DNA of 18,184 nt from CAYIGN01 sp964363055 (lineage in GTDB: Bacteria > Patescibacteriota > Minisyncoccia > Sungbacterales > HO2-52-23). The stretch is taken from contig CAYIGN010000005.1 in NCBI GenBank assembly GCA_964363055.1, forward strand, positions 1 to 18,184, in the 5' to 3' direction. The translations under genes were made by a program, and so were the position numbers. Under the pieces are notes generated by a model. It was given only the letters and a program-made list of their open reading frames with translations. It was not told where the DNA came from and searched no databases. This document shows, one piece after another, positions 1 through 7,723 of the stretch. How positions within the stretch are numbered: position 1 is the stretch's first letter; every line of letters starts with the position of its first letter.

Positions 1-131
1 GCGCCTCGCGTCTTGACAGGGGTGATACGGTATCAGAGATACGCAGAGCCCCGAGGAGGCGGATGAGCAGAAATCCGCCGATTGCAGCCCAAATGCATTT
101 TTGAGATGGGTTCTACTCCTCTGCGGCATGC

Positions 132-169
132 ATGGACATCAAAACGGCCGATGGACATCAAAACGGCCG
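132..169. repeat. Perfect tandem duplication of a 19-bp unit upstream of the carbamoyltransferase gene
   Basis: The unit ATGGACATCAAAACGGCCG occurs twice with no spacer (132-150 and 151-169), ending 35 bp before the start codon at 205. The second copy contains TGGACA (152-157), which matches the -35 consensus at five of six bases and lies 17 bp before TATGCT (175-180), a weak -10. The repeat could therefore duplicate a promoter element or regulator site, or be a simple replication-slippage duplication. The repeat itself is certain; its function is unknown. I assign no gene to the rest of 1-204. Confidence 0.9.
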
Positions 170-204
170 TATGATATGCTCCAAACGTCATCTGAGACAC
201 TGCT

Positions 205-2019
205 ATGAATGTTCTCGGATTAAAAATTCGGGGGCACGATCCCGGAGCCGCGCTCATTTCCGACGGCCGGATTGTCGCGATCTCTGAGGAGCGGCTCAAT
301 CACATCAAGCACTCATTTGAAATGTTCCCGGAGCGTAGCATTCCATACTGTCTTGATGCGCTTGGAGCGAAGCCGGAAGAAATAGATCTGATTGTGCTCG
401 AGCAGGGGAGTGCGCGCTGGCGGGCGCCGATTAAAGATGATTTTTTCCCCCGCGTAGGCAATCAATTCCCCAATGCCAAAATAGAGATCATCAATCATCA
501 TGATGCGCATGCGGCCTCGGCCTTTTTTTGCTCCCCGTTTGATGAGGCGGCGATTTTGATCTATGACGGCGCCGGAGAAGTATACCGGACGCACTTGGGA
601 GTAACCGCCATAGAAACCGAGACGCTGTATCGGGGCGCGGGCAGCCGCTTCTATGAAATTCAAAAGACCCTGCACCTTCGGGACGGCAAATCCAATCCTT
701 ATACGCAGGGCATCGGCAAGCTCTATTCCGAAATCACCTATTATGTCGGGATGGGTAAATATGAGGAGGGTAAAACCATGGGGCTTGCTCCGTACGGGAC
801 CGACTCGATATTGAAGATGTTTCCGATTGAGCGCTGGTGCGGAGCACAGGGCGGCTATATCCTTTGCAATTCGCGGCTCAGATACCCGCCGGGAGCGGTA
901 AGCGCGCGTCTTGGAAGGAGAAAAAGTTTTGCGGATCTCGTGACGGTCGGCAACGCGTATGTCCGTATGCAGATGAGGCGCGTGACGCGGCCGCTGCGCT
1001 TCCGGATGCTGGGCGGCTCTGCCAATAGGGTGATGTTTACCGAGCCGACCATATTCCCTGAGATCCGCCTGCCGCGCCCGCGCCGCGAGCCCAAATCAGA
1101 TCGCCTCCCGGATGATTATTACGCATCAGTAGCATACGCGGCGCAGAAAGTCCTTGAAGAATTTGCGTATCGTATCGGGAAAAAGCTAAAGGACGTTACC
1201 GGGTCTGAAAATCTTTGTGTAGCCGGAGGAGTGGGTCTTAATATTGACGCCAACAAAAATTTTCTCGATAAAGTCGGCTTCAAACGGATTTTCATCCAGC
1301 CGGCCGCATCTGATACTGGAGTTCCGCTCGGGGCAGCCCTATGGGGCTGGCATGCGGTGTTGGGCCAGCCGCGAGTTTGGGAGATGCGTTCCGCCTCGCT
1401 CGGCAGGCCCTATACGGATGCGGAAATAACTGCGGCGATCGGGAGGCGGGAGGATAAGATCCAAGTGAGGAGGTCGCCCGATGTTGCGGAGGAAGCCGCG
1501 CGCCTGATTGCCGATGGTAAAATAATCGGCTGGTTTTACGGCGGCTCTGAGTATGGCCCGCGGGCGCTCGGCAATCGCTCGATTGTTTGCGACGCGCGGA
1601 ATCCGGAGATGAAAGATATCGTGAACAAGAAAGTAAAACACCGCGAGCCGTGGCGGCCGTTTGCCGCGTCCATCCTGCGGGAGCGCCAGCGCGAGTGGTT
1701 TGAGCTTGAAACGGAAAGCCCCTTTATGGTGCTCGCCGCACCCGTGGTGAAGGAGAGGCAATCGCAGATTCCATCGGTGGTGCATGTGGATGGCACATGC
1801 AGGATACAGTCCGTTACCAGAGAAGCGAATGGACGGTATTACGATCTGATCGCGGCGTTCCATAAACTCACAGGCGTCCCGCTCATCCTCAACACCTCTT
1901 TCAATCTTGCGGGCGAGCCGATTATAGAGACACCCGACGATGCGCTGCGCTGTTTCCTTGCGACCCAAATGGATTATCTGGTGCTTGAAGATTATCTTAT
2001 TTCTAAGAAGTCGGCATGA
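205..2019 (+). CDS. NodU/CmcH-family O-carbamoyltransferase
   Basis: This 604-residue protein has the full length and both domains of the NodU/CmcH/TobZ family. These enzymes make carbamoyl-adenylate from carbamoyl phosphate and ATP, then carbamoylate a hydroxyl, usually on a sugar or antibiotic. The N-terminal Kae1-like domain shows GLKIRGHDPGAALI near residues 5-18, the metal-binding type HHDAHAASA at 98-106 and IYDGAGE at 119-125. A glycine-rich nucleotide loop, AGGVGLNIDANKN, lies at 340-352. The C-terminal domain has SEYGPRALGNRSI (448-460), EPWRPFAASIL (481-491) and LILNTSFNLAGEPI (560-573). No clear Shine-Dalgarno precedes the ATG. The stop overlaps the gmd start (ATGA), so the two are probably translated together. 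The substrate is not visible; a deoxysugar of the surface glycan is the likely acceptor by context. Confidence 0.95.
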   Translation: MNVLGLKIRGHDPGAALISDGRIVAISEERLNHIKHSFEMFPERSIPYCLDALGAKPEEIDLIVLEQGSARWRAPIKDDFFPRVGNQFPNAKIEIINHHDAHAASAFFCSPFDEAAILIYDGAGEVYRTHLGVTAIETETLYRGAGSRFYEIQKTLHLRDGKSNPYTQGIGKLYSEITYYVGMGKYEEGKTMGLAPYGTDSILKMFPIERWCGAQGGYILCNSRLRYPPGAVSARLGRRKSFADLVTVGNAYVRMQMRRVTRPLRFRMLGGSANRVMFTEPTIFPEIRLPRPRREPKSDRLPDDYYASVAYAAQKVLEEFAYRIGKKLKDVTGSENLCVAGGVGLNIDANKNFLDKVGFKRIFIQPAASDTGVPLGAALWGWHAVLGQPRVWEMRSASLGRPYTDAEITAAIGRREDKIQVRRSPDVAEEAARLIADGKIIGWFYGGSEYGPRALGNRSIVCDARNPEMKDIVNKKVKHREPWRPFAASILRERQREWFELETESPFMVLAAPVVKERQSQIPSVVHVDGTCRIQSVTREANGRYYDLIAAFHKLTGVPLILNTSFNLAGEPIIETPDDALRCFLATQMDYLVLEDYLISKKSA

Positions 2020-3017
2020 CGAAAAAGAAAACAGCACTCGTTACGGGTATTGGCGGCCAAGACGGCTCGTATCTGGCAGAGTTTTTATTGAAAAAAGGAT
2101 ACAAAGTATACGGATTGGAAAGACGGGCAAGCCACCAGAATGTCGAGAATATCGCGCATATACTGGATAAGATCACGCTGGTTTCGGGCGATTTACTTGA
2201 TGAGGCGTCGCTGGTGCACGCGCTCAAAGAAGCCAAGCCGGATGAAGTGTACAATCTCGCTGCGCAGTCGTTTGTCGGCGATTCGTGGAAACAGCCGGTA
2301 TACACGGGCGAGGTGACCGGGCTTGGGGTGACACGGATGCTGGAAGCAGTCCGGCAGGTGAACCCGAAGATTAGATTCTATCAAGCATCAAGCTCGGAAA
2401 TGTTTGGTGCGGCTAAAGAAACGCCGCAGAACGAAAAGACGCCATTCCATCCCCGCAGCCCCTATGGGGTCGCAAAACTCTACGGCCATTGGATCACGGT
2501 TAATTACCGAGAATCATACCGTATGTTTGCGGTGTCGGGAATATGTTTTAACCATGAAAGCGAGCGGAGAGGTCTTGAGTTTGTGACCCGCAAAATCACC
2601 CACACCGCGGCAAAAATTAAATTGGGACTTGTCAAAGAGTTGAGGTTGGGCAATTTGGATGCGCAGCGCGACTGGGGACATGCGCGCGACTTCGTGGAAG
2701 CAATGTGGCTGATGCTCCAGCAAAAGCAGCCGAAAGATTATGTGATCGGCACCGGCCAGACGCATAGTGTGCGGGAGTTCGTAGAAGCGGCATTCGGATA
2801 TCTGGGGCTTGATTGGAAAAAGTACGTGAAAGTGGACGCCGCACTTTTCCGGCCTGCGGATGTCGACACTCTTCTATCTGATTCGCGCCGCGCTCTGCGC
2901 GAGCTTGGCTGGAAACCGAAAGTTGGATTCAAGAAGTTAGTACAAATGATGGCGCACTCAGACCTTGCGGCATTGAAACGAGACGTCAATCTTTCAGCGC
3001 ATAATACCGGAAGCTGA
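2016..3017 (+). CDS. gmd: GDP-mannose 4,6-dehydratase
   Basis: Converts GDP-D-mannose to GDP-4-keto-6-deoxy-D-mannose, the branch point to GDP-fucose, GDP-rhamnose, GDP-perosamine and related sugars. It is an extended short-chain dehydrogenase of 333 residues, close to the usual length. The NADP-binding loop TGIGGQDGSYL is at 10-20. Catalytic residues are visible as SSSEMFG (125-131) and Y150-x3-K154. The Gmd signatures FNHESERRG (178-186) and RDWGHARDF (208-216) separate it from other dehydratases. It overlaps the upstream carbamoyltransferase by 4 nt. Its last 32 nt overlap the tail of a minus-strand methyltransferase. No GDP-fucose synthase or GDP-rhamnose reductase follows it directly, so the end product of the branch is open. 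Confidence 0.95.
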   Translation: MTKKKTALVTGIGGQDGSYLAEFLLKKGYKVYGLERRASHQNVENIAHILDKITLVSGDLLDEASLVHALKEAKPDEVYNLAAQSFVGDSWKQPVYTGEVTGLGVTRMLEAVRQVNPKIRFYQASSSEMFGAAKETPQNEKTPFHPRSPYGVAKLYGHWITVNYRESYRMFAVSGICFNHESERRGLEFVTRKITHTAAKIKLGLVKELRLGNLDAQRDWGHARDFVEAMWLMLQQKQPKDYVIGTGQTHSVREFVEAAFGYLGLDWKKYVKVDAALFRPADVDTLLSDSRRALRELGWKPKVGFKKLVQMMAHSDLAALKRDVNLSAHNTGS

Positions 3018-3747
3018 CCCAATCGTCTCCGGCGTCGTCATTTTCTTCCACCCCGATGATGCTTCCTCCACAGCGCCCAAGCAGCCCTATAACTTCTTCA
3101 CGCGGCGTCCCATACATCTCGATAAACGCATCTCTGCCATGGCGGAGTTGATGATATCTTTGGAGCAGAGGGAGGGGAACAAGGCGTTTGAGGGCGTCTT
3201 TGATTCTGGGAAGCATTCGTCGCGTCCGCACCTCTGCGATCCGTTCGCTCGGAAGCTGGAAGGCAATTGTTCCTCCCGGTGATAGGATTCTAAAAAACTC
3301 TTTTAGGTATCGGCGCGCGTAGCGCGGCTCCATGTGCTGGAGCGTGATGGAAGAATATATAAAGTCAAAATAGTGACTTTGTAGAAGCGAGAGGCTGCCA
3401 TTGGGCGCGAGTAGGAAGCGGCAGGCGGGTATGCCGCGATTCAACCGCTGGGCTAAGGCAATCATTGAGGGTGCCGCATCCACACCGATCACGCGCTTAA
3501 AGGAGTGGGCCAGGGCGCGGCTGAGCCGTCCGGCTCCGCAGCCGAAATCAAGCGCGCGGCTCCGCTTGATCCGGACGCCGCGAGAGTCAAAATATTCCAT
3601 GACATGGGCAATTTCTTCCTCGCCGGTTCTGAAAAATTCATCCGTCTCCCATGCGGCGTCTTTCTTATGTTTATGGTTGAGGATCGCCCATAGGGGTTGG
3701 GTCTTTCCGAGGCGATCCCAGGTCTGAATCGTGCGTCTTAAACTCAT
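2986..3747 (-). CDS. Class I SAM-dependent methyltransferase
   Basis: A 253-residue Rossmann-fold methyltransferase. SAM-binding motif I is ALDFGCGAGRLSR (65-77), followed by the acidic turn VIGVD (86-90), and ITLQHME (124-130) fits the post-II/motif III region. The N-terminal stretch WDRLGKTQPLWAIL with a following DEFFRTGEEEI is typical of a common uncharacterised methyltransferase group found in glycan clusters. I chose the ATG at 3747 because family-like sequence begins there. In-frame ATGs at 3765 and 3789 are possible, but the latter would overlap the divergent glycosyltransferase. It is the only minus-strand gene inside an otherwise plus-strand locus. Its 3' end runs antisense into gmd by 32 nt. 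The substrate is unknown; a sugar hydroxyl is plausible. Confidence 0.88.
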   Translation of the reverse strand: MSLRRTIQTWDRLGKTQPLWAILNHKHKKDAAWETDEFFRTGEEEIAHVMEYFDSRGVRIKRSRALDFGCGAGRLSRALAHSFKRVIGVDAAPSMIALAQRLNRGIPACRFLLAPNGSLSLLQSHYFDFIYSSITLQHMEPRYARRYLKEFFRILSPGGTIAFQLPSERIAEVRTRRMLPRIKDALKRLVPLPLLQRYHQLRHGRDAFIEMYGTPREEVIGLLGRCGGSIIGVEENDDAGDDWVSFRYYALKD

Positions 3748-3760
3748 ATGCGTAGGTAAT

Positions 3761-3789
3761 ATCATATCCGAACAGGATGAAAATCGCAA
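3761..3789 (-). promoter_or_regulatory. Candidate promoter for the minus-strand methyltransferase
   Basis: Read on the minus strand, TTGCGA (3789-3784) is followed after 17 bp by TATGAT (3766-3761), and the ATG lies 13 bp beyond the -10. The -10 matches consensus at five of six bases and the -35 at four of six. The same A/T patch reads TATCAT on the plus strand (3760-3765), 11 bp before the divergent glycosyltransferase start, so it might serve both directions, but no good plus-strand -35 is visible. Confidence 0.4.
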
Positions 3790-5000
3790 TCATCGTCCGC
3801 AAACTGAATGTGCGGGGCGGGGTCCAGCGCCATGTTTTGTCTTTGGCGCGCGAGCTTATCTCGGCGGGTGAAGAGGTGACGCTCTACACCTTTCTTTATG
3901 ACCAAGACCGATGTTATACGGAGTTGCTCCGCGGTCTGGATGTAGTGGCGCTTGGGTACTATCCGAGGCACGTCAATATGATCATAAATATCTTCACTGA
4001 AGCGCGCGCGGCGCGCGCGCTGGCCTCGCTCATTGACCAGGATACTAAGGTGCTCAATCCTCATGATCAGGTTTGCTACAAAGTCGCTTATTATTTCAAA
4101 GCGCGTAAACGCGGCGTACCGGCGGTTTGGACCATGCATGACATGCCGACGCGCAGGTTCGGGTACCTGCGAGCCAGAGAGCTTGATCCGGAGTTCCGGC
4201 GCAATGCGGCGGTCCGGGGGCTTTCCTGGCTCATAGACCAGTATGAGATCCGGCGGTTCATCCGGCCTCTGGAGGCGATTGCGGTGCTGGATTATCGGGA
4301 TCAGATGTGGGTAAGGAAATATTTTGGAAAAGACGCGCTGGTCGTGCGCAACGGCCTTGATCTTGGCGCGTTTCCCTATAAAGAACGTATGTCCCGGCCG
4401 GCGAGACGAGCGTCTCTCCTCATGAACGGCATTTTTTTTCGGCACCGGCGCTTTGAAGACGGTATCCGCGCTCTAAAGACGCTTTTGGATCAGGGGTATG
4501 ACGCGCATCTGACGATTACCGGCAGCTACAAGGCGGATCCGGCATACCATGGAGAGCTTGTGCGGCTATGTTCAATATTGAGTATAACGGATCGCGTGCG
4601 GTTTGCGGGCGAAGTATCGGAAGAGGAACTGCAGAGATCATATCAGTCGCATGACATTTTTCTGTTCCCGAACCATCTTCAATCCTGGGGGCTGGCGGTG
4701 TTTGAAGCCATGGCCTCCGGCCTGCCGGTGATCATATCCGAGACCGCGGGCGCCTCAGAAGTGCTGAAAGATGGTAAGACCGCGCTCATAGTGCCGCCCA
4801 AGTCCCCGCAAGCGATTGCCGCCGCTGTCAAATACCTGATCGACGATGAAGCGGCTTATAAGCGATTGAGCAGCGGGGGAAGGATCTTTGTGGAGCAGCA
4901 TATCTCATGGAAAAAGCAGTCCCGCGAAATGAGCCGCATCTTTGCCGCTGTCCTCGCCAACCGCCGCTCCCTTTCTCCCGACTCGTCGGACATGGTATAG
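3777..5000 (+). CDS. Glycosyltransferase family 4 (GT-B fold)
   Basis: A 407-residue retaining glycosyltransferase of the cytoplasmic face. The N-terminal acceptor domain opens with a short beta strand and the glycine-rich loop NVRGGVQRHV (11-20), typical of GT4. The C-terminal donor domain carries HDIFLFPNH (292-300) and GLAVFEAMASGLPVI (305-319), followed by GASEVLKDGKTALIVPP (325-341). In the usual E-x7-E motif the second Glu is E310, while the first is replaced by Gln (Q302). The gene diverges from the methyltransferase with 29 bp between the starts, and the PhyH-like gene follows after 28 bp. The Shine-Dalgarno is poor (AGG abuts the ATG). Donor and acceptor cannot be read from sequence. 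Confidence 0.93.
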   Translation: MKIAIIVRKLNVRGGVQRHVLSLARELISAGEEVTLYTFLYDQDRCYTELLRGLDVVALGYYPRHVNMIINIFTEARAARALASLIDQDTKVLNPHDQVCYKVAYYFKARKRGVPAVWTMHDMPTRRFGYLRARELDPEFRRNAAVRGLSWLIDQYEIRRFIRPLEAIAVLDYRDQMWVRKYFGKDALVVRNGLDLGAFPYKERMSRPARRASLLMNGIFFRHRRFEDGIRALKTLLDQGYDAHLTITGSYKADPAYHGELVRLCSILSITDRVRFAGEVSEEELQRSYQSHDIFLFPNHLQSWGLAVFEAMASGLPVIISETAGASEVLKDGKTALIVPPKSPQAIAAAVKYLIDDEAAYKRLSSGGRIFVEQHISWKKQSREMSRIFAAVLANRRSLSPDSSDMV

Positions 5001-5028
5001 TAACTGTATTAGATCTTGACTGTTTCTT

Positions 5029-6003
5029 ATGAGCGCCTCATTTTTCAAGACACAGTATGAGCGGGGGTATTACGGATTCCATCGGGTCCGCAATGCATGG
5101 CCGATTTGGTACCGGCTCCTCAACCGCGAGTCGCGTATGGCGTGGAGCCGGTACCCCTACGTGCCGGATGCTCTGGCCCAAAGAATTATTCAATCGCTCC
5201 GTGCGGACGGCATCGCCCTTGCGCATATCTCGGAGTTTGCCGAGGGAGAAAACGCGTTTGCCCGGATGCAGGAATACGTTTCCTCGCGTCTGCGTGATCC
5301 GAAGGTTAGCGCGGAAGCCGACAGGCGACGCGGACTGATTGCACAGCGCCTGAAAAATCCCTCAGGCAAAGGTGCGGGCAAGTACTTTAAGGACTTCTGG
5401 GTGGACTTGCTGGAGTTGGATGAAAAGGGGAATTCGCTGTTTGCGAAAGGAAATCCATTTCTGCGGTTTCTGCTGCATGACAGGGTGCTGGGGCCGGTTG
5501 CCTCGTACCTGGGCATGGCGCCCAAGCTCAACAGTTTCCACCTGCGTTCCACCCTCCTGGTTCCAGCCGGCAGCCGGGAGTATCTCTCGCAGCGCTGGCA
5601 CCGCGATCCGGAGGATAAGAAGATGATGAAGGTGTTTATCTATATGACGGATGTGCTTGAGCCGGGTGCTGGACCGTTTGTCTATGTGCGCGGCTCGCAC
5701 CTCGGCGGCAAATGGCGCGGAATTTTCCCCCAGCGCCCGCCAGCCGGCAGCTATCCGCCGGCCGGTGAAGTAGAGCGGCTGGTTCCTGAGAGCGACATCC
5801 AGACGAATCTCGCCAAAGCCGGCACCTTGATTTTTTGCGACACTTCGGGCCTGCATCGGGGCGGATACTCCACGACTAAAAACCGCGTGATGTTTATGCC
5901 CGGTTTCACTTCGCAGGCGTCGCGCTACCCCATCAGTTTTGTCCGTCCGACAGCGGAGCAGAAGTCCGGCCTTTCTGAGCTCGCGCAGTATGCAGTCGAG
6001 TAG
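5029..6003 (+). CDS. Phytanoyl-CoA dioxygenase (PhyH)-like Fe(II)/2-oxoglutarate oxygenase
   Basis: A 324-residue protein with the complete iron and co-substrate site of the PhyH family. The facial triad is H191-x-D193 (in QRWHRDPED) and H276 (in TSGLHRGG), and R286 (in NRVMFMPG) is placed to bind 2-oxoglutarate. VFIYMTDVLEPGAGPFVYV (202-220) with RGSH (221-224) is the usual strand and turn between the two halves of the site. Such enzymes hydroxylate or epimerise small molecules. Members in glycan and natural-product clusters act on sugars or lipid parts, but the substrate here is unknown. About 150 residues precede the core, longer than minimal PhyH proteins. The gene lies 28 bp after the GT4 gene, is probably co-transcribed with it, and is followed by a terminator. 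No Shine-Dalgarno is evident. Confidence 0.9.
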   Translation: MSASFFKTQYERGYYGFHRVRNAWPIWYRLLNRESRMAWSRYPYVPDALAQRIIQSLRADGIALAHISEFAEGENAFARMQEYVSSRLRDPKVSAEADRRRGLIAQRLKNPSGKGAGKYFKDFWVDLLELDEKGNSLFAKGNPFLRFLLHDRVLGPVASYLGMAPKLNSFHLRSTLLVPAGSREYLSQRWHRDPEDKKMMKVFIYMTDVLEPGAGPFVYVRGSHLGGKWRGIFPQRPPAGSYPPAGEVERLVPESDIQTNLAKAGTLIFCDTSGLHRGGYSTTKNRVMFMPGFTSQASRYPISFVRPTAEQKSGLSELAQYAVE

Positions 6004-6015
6004 GTGACTCATTTT

Positions 6016-6064
6016 ATCCCGCATCTTCCCGAATACTCCGCGGGAAGGTGGGGGATTTATTTTG
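6016..6064 (+). terminator. Rho-independent terminator after the PhyH-like gene
   Basis: ATCCC-G-CATCTTCCCG (6016-6031) pairs with CGGGAAGGTG-G-GGGAT (6041-6056) around a 9-nt loop, with one G/G mismatch and one G-T wobble. The T-rich run TTATTTTG follows. It separates the GT4/PhyH-like unit from the next operon. Confidence 0.8.
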
Positions 6065-6098
6065 CATTATTCACCAAACTCTTTTTTTTGACGCGTGT

Positions 6099-6127
6099 TT
6101 GACGACTCCCCCCTTTTGTTTTATAAA
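6099..6127 (+). promoter_or_regulatory. Sigma-70-type promoter directly before the GT39-like gene
   Basis: TTGACG (6099-6104) is followed by a 17-bp spacer and TATAAA (6122-6127); each hexamer matches consensus at five of six bases. The ATG at 6137 begins 10 nt after the -10, so the transcript would have almost no leader. A second TTTGACG lies 11 bp upstream (6087-6093), about one helical turn away, after a run of eight Ts. Confidence 0.65.
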
Positions 6128-6136
6128 TAGCCGTAC

Positions 6137-7723
6137 ATGACGGATAGACGGCAGCAGTTACTTTTTTTCCTGCTCTTGGGAGGAGTGATTGTTTTGGCGG
6201 CCGCTGAGATCGCGATCCTCGTGCCTTTCCGCGAGACGTGGGTGGACGAATTTTTTTCGGCATTCAAGGGGTACCTCATCCTCACCGGCGAATTAATGCC
6301 CTTCCAGAACGGGATTTTTGATTATGCGCCGTTGGTGATCCCGACATACGGAGCCCTTCATTATATCTTCGGCCCCAGTATTTTTGCCGCACGGGTCTTC
6401 TCGGCGGTCCTATTTGCCGGAGTTCTCGGTCTGAGTTTTCTAGCCGCGCGCCGTATGTCCGGGCGTCTTGCCGGGATTGCGGCGCTCTTTCTCATTTTGA
6501 GCAACCTCCTGCTTGTCGGGAACTATATCTCGGCAACCATGTATTCCCTCACGATGCTGCTGCTTCTTGGGACCGTATGTATAGAGGCGAGCGGAATGGA
6601 GCGGCGGAGAAAAACAATTGCGTGTGCCATTCTCCTGGCGTTGGCAGTCCTTGCGCGCACCAACATGATGGCCGCGATCATACTCTACGTCGGGTATCTG
6701 GCGCTGGCGGGTTTGCGCAGGGAAATACCTTTCTTTTTGGGGGTCTTGGCGCCGCTGGTTCTCGTCGGCTATCTGCCGCTGGTGGTGTTCTCGCCATGGG
6801 TTGCGCTAAGTTTTATCTTGAGTCCGTTTGTATCCTTCGGTCCATATACCGGCCTTCCCTCGCCCCAGATTTCCCAGAGCCTGCCTCGTCTCATTGAAGT
6901 GCTGGTGGAGCTTATCCGCGAATACTACGGCTTTCTGCTTGTATTTTTTACGATGTCGGGGTACGCGCTCTGGCGCCAGCGTCGGGGACTTGGCGAATTC
7001 TTGCTGCGCCGCGAGCCGGCCTATTTCCTCCTGCTGCTTTTTTCGGCGGGTCTTCTTGCGTCGCACTATTTTTACTGGCGGCTCGGAGGCAACGTATATT
7101 ATGCCAACTACTTCATGCCGTTTATGGCAATCGCAAGCGCGGTCGGCGCGGTGAAGTTTCTCCCGCAGAATCGGTTTGCAACGGTTGTACTCGCGGCGGC
7201 CATCCTTCTTAATTTCTCCATGAATCTCTACCGGACGGATGTGATTTCCGACCCGCGCGAAGAGTCGGATTTGGCGCGGGTCGGCCGGGGAGCCGCGTTT
7301 GTGCGCGCCTCAACCAGGCCGGCTGATTTACTCCTCACGTTTGACAATTCACTCTACCATGTATTCCTCGCGGACCGCAGGACATTTTTGCCGCTGATGC
7401 AGCGTAATTTTCTATTTCTGCCGGATGCGGATACCGAGAAAGTGCGGGGCCTCGGGTTCTACAATTTTGCCATTCTAAAGGAATGGGCCGAGCGCGATGC
7501 GGATTATGTCTTGATTCATAAAGAACAATGGCCGCTTTCTCTGATCCGCAGTCCGTTCTGGGGGAGCGGCAGCGAGGATTCCCTGATAGGAGCCGCGGAA
7601 TTACAAAAAATATTTGACACGCAGTATGAACTTGTGGGGACGGCACTCAATGTCTATCCGCGCAAATACACCAAAGGCAACGATGGCGGGACACTGGAGA
7701 TTTATAAGAGGAAAAAACAATGA
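6137..7723 (+). CDS. GT39/ArnT-like polytopic membrane glycosyltransferase (GT-C fold)
   Basis: A 528-residue integral membrane protein. About ten hydrophobic segments occupy residues 8 to ~366, followed by a soluble C-terminal domain of roughly 160 residues that would lie outside the cytoplasm. The first outer loop carries TWVDEFF with D37-E38, the acidic pair that marks the catalytic region of GT-C enzymes of the PMT/ArnT type. These take a sugar from a polyprenyl-phosphate donor and attach it to lipid, glycan or protein at the outer face. The stop overlaps the start of a GT2 gene by 4 nt, and that GT2 is the type that makes such donors, which supports the assignment. No Shine-Dalgarno is present. 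The promoter lies against the start codon, so translation may be leaderless. The acceptor is unknown. Confidence 0.85.
   Translation: MTDRRQQLLFFLLLGGVIVLAAAEIAILVPFRETWVDEFFSAFKGYLILTGELMPFQNGIFDYAPLVIPTYGALHYIFGPSIFAARVFSAVLFAGVLGLSFLAARRMSGRLAGIAALFLILSNLLLVGNYISATMYSLTMLLLLGTVCIEASGMERRRKTIACAILLALAVLARTNMMAAIILYVGYLALAGLRREIPFFLGVLAPLVLVGYLPLVVFSPWVALSFILSPFVSFGPYTGLPSPQISQSLPRLIEVLVELIREYYGFLLVFFTMSGYALWRQRRGLGEFLLRREPAYFLLLLFSAGLLASHYFYWRLGGNVYYANYFMPFMAIASAVGAVKFLPQNRFATVVLAAAILLNFSMNLYRTDVISDPREESDLARVGRGAAFVRASTRPADLLLTFDNSLYHVFLADRRTFLPLMQRNFLFLPDADTEKVRGLGFYNFAILKEWAERDADYVLIHKEQWPLSLIRSPFWGSGSEDSLIGAAELQKIFDTQYELVGTALNVYPRKYTKGNDGGTLEIYKRKKQ

Noticed and set aside
1..112. Open minus-strand frame with hydrophobic translation (AIGGFLLIRLLGALRIS) running off the left edge
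   Set aside because: A stop lies just upstream and no start codon is visible between it and the hydrophobic part. The stretch is too short to call a gene; it could still be the beginning of a membrane protein with an unusual start.
33..299. Minus-strand ORF of 88 codons
   Set aside because: It overlaps the start of the carbamoyltransferase gene, has no recognisable motif, and looks like an antisense shadow.
1339..2037. Minus-strand ORF of 232 codons
   Set aside because: It lies fully antisense to the conserved C-terminal domain of the carbamoyltransferase and shows no family motif; long shadow ORFs are expected in GC-rich coding DNA.
3762..4445. Minus-strand ORF of 227 codons
   Set aside because: It is antisense to the GT4 gene, whose motifs are clear, and its own translation is Arg/His/Pro-rich without motifs.
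4996..5001. TATAGT as a -10 for the PhyH-like gene
   Set aside because: No -35 occurs at a proper distance, and the gene lies only 28 bp after the GT4 gene, so co-transcription is simpler.
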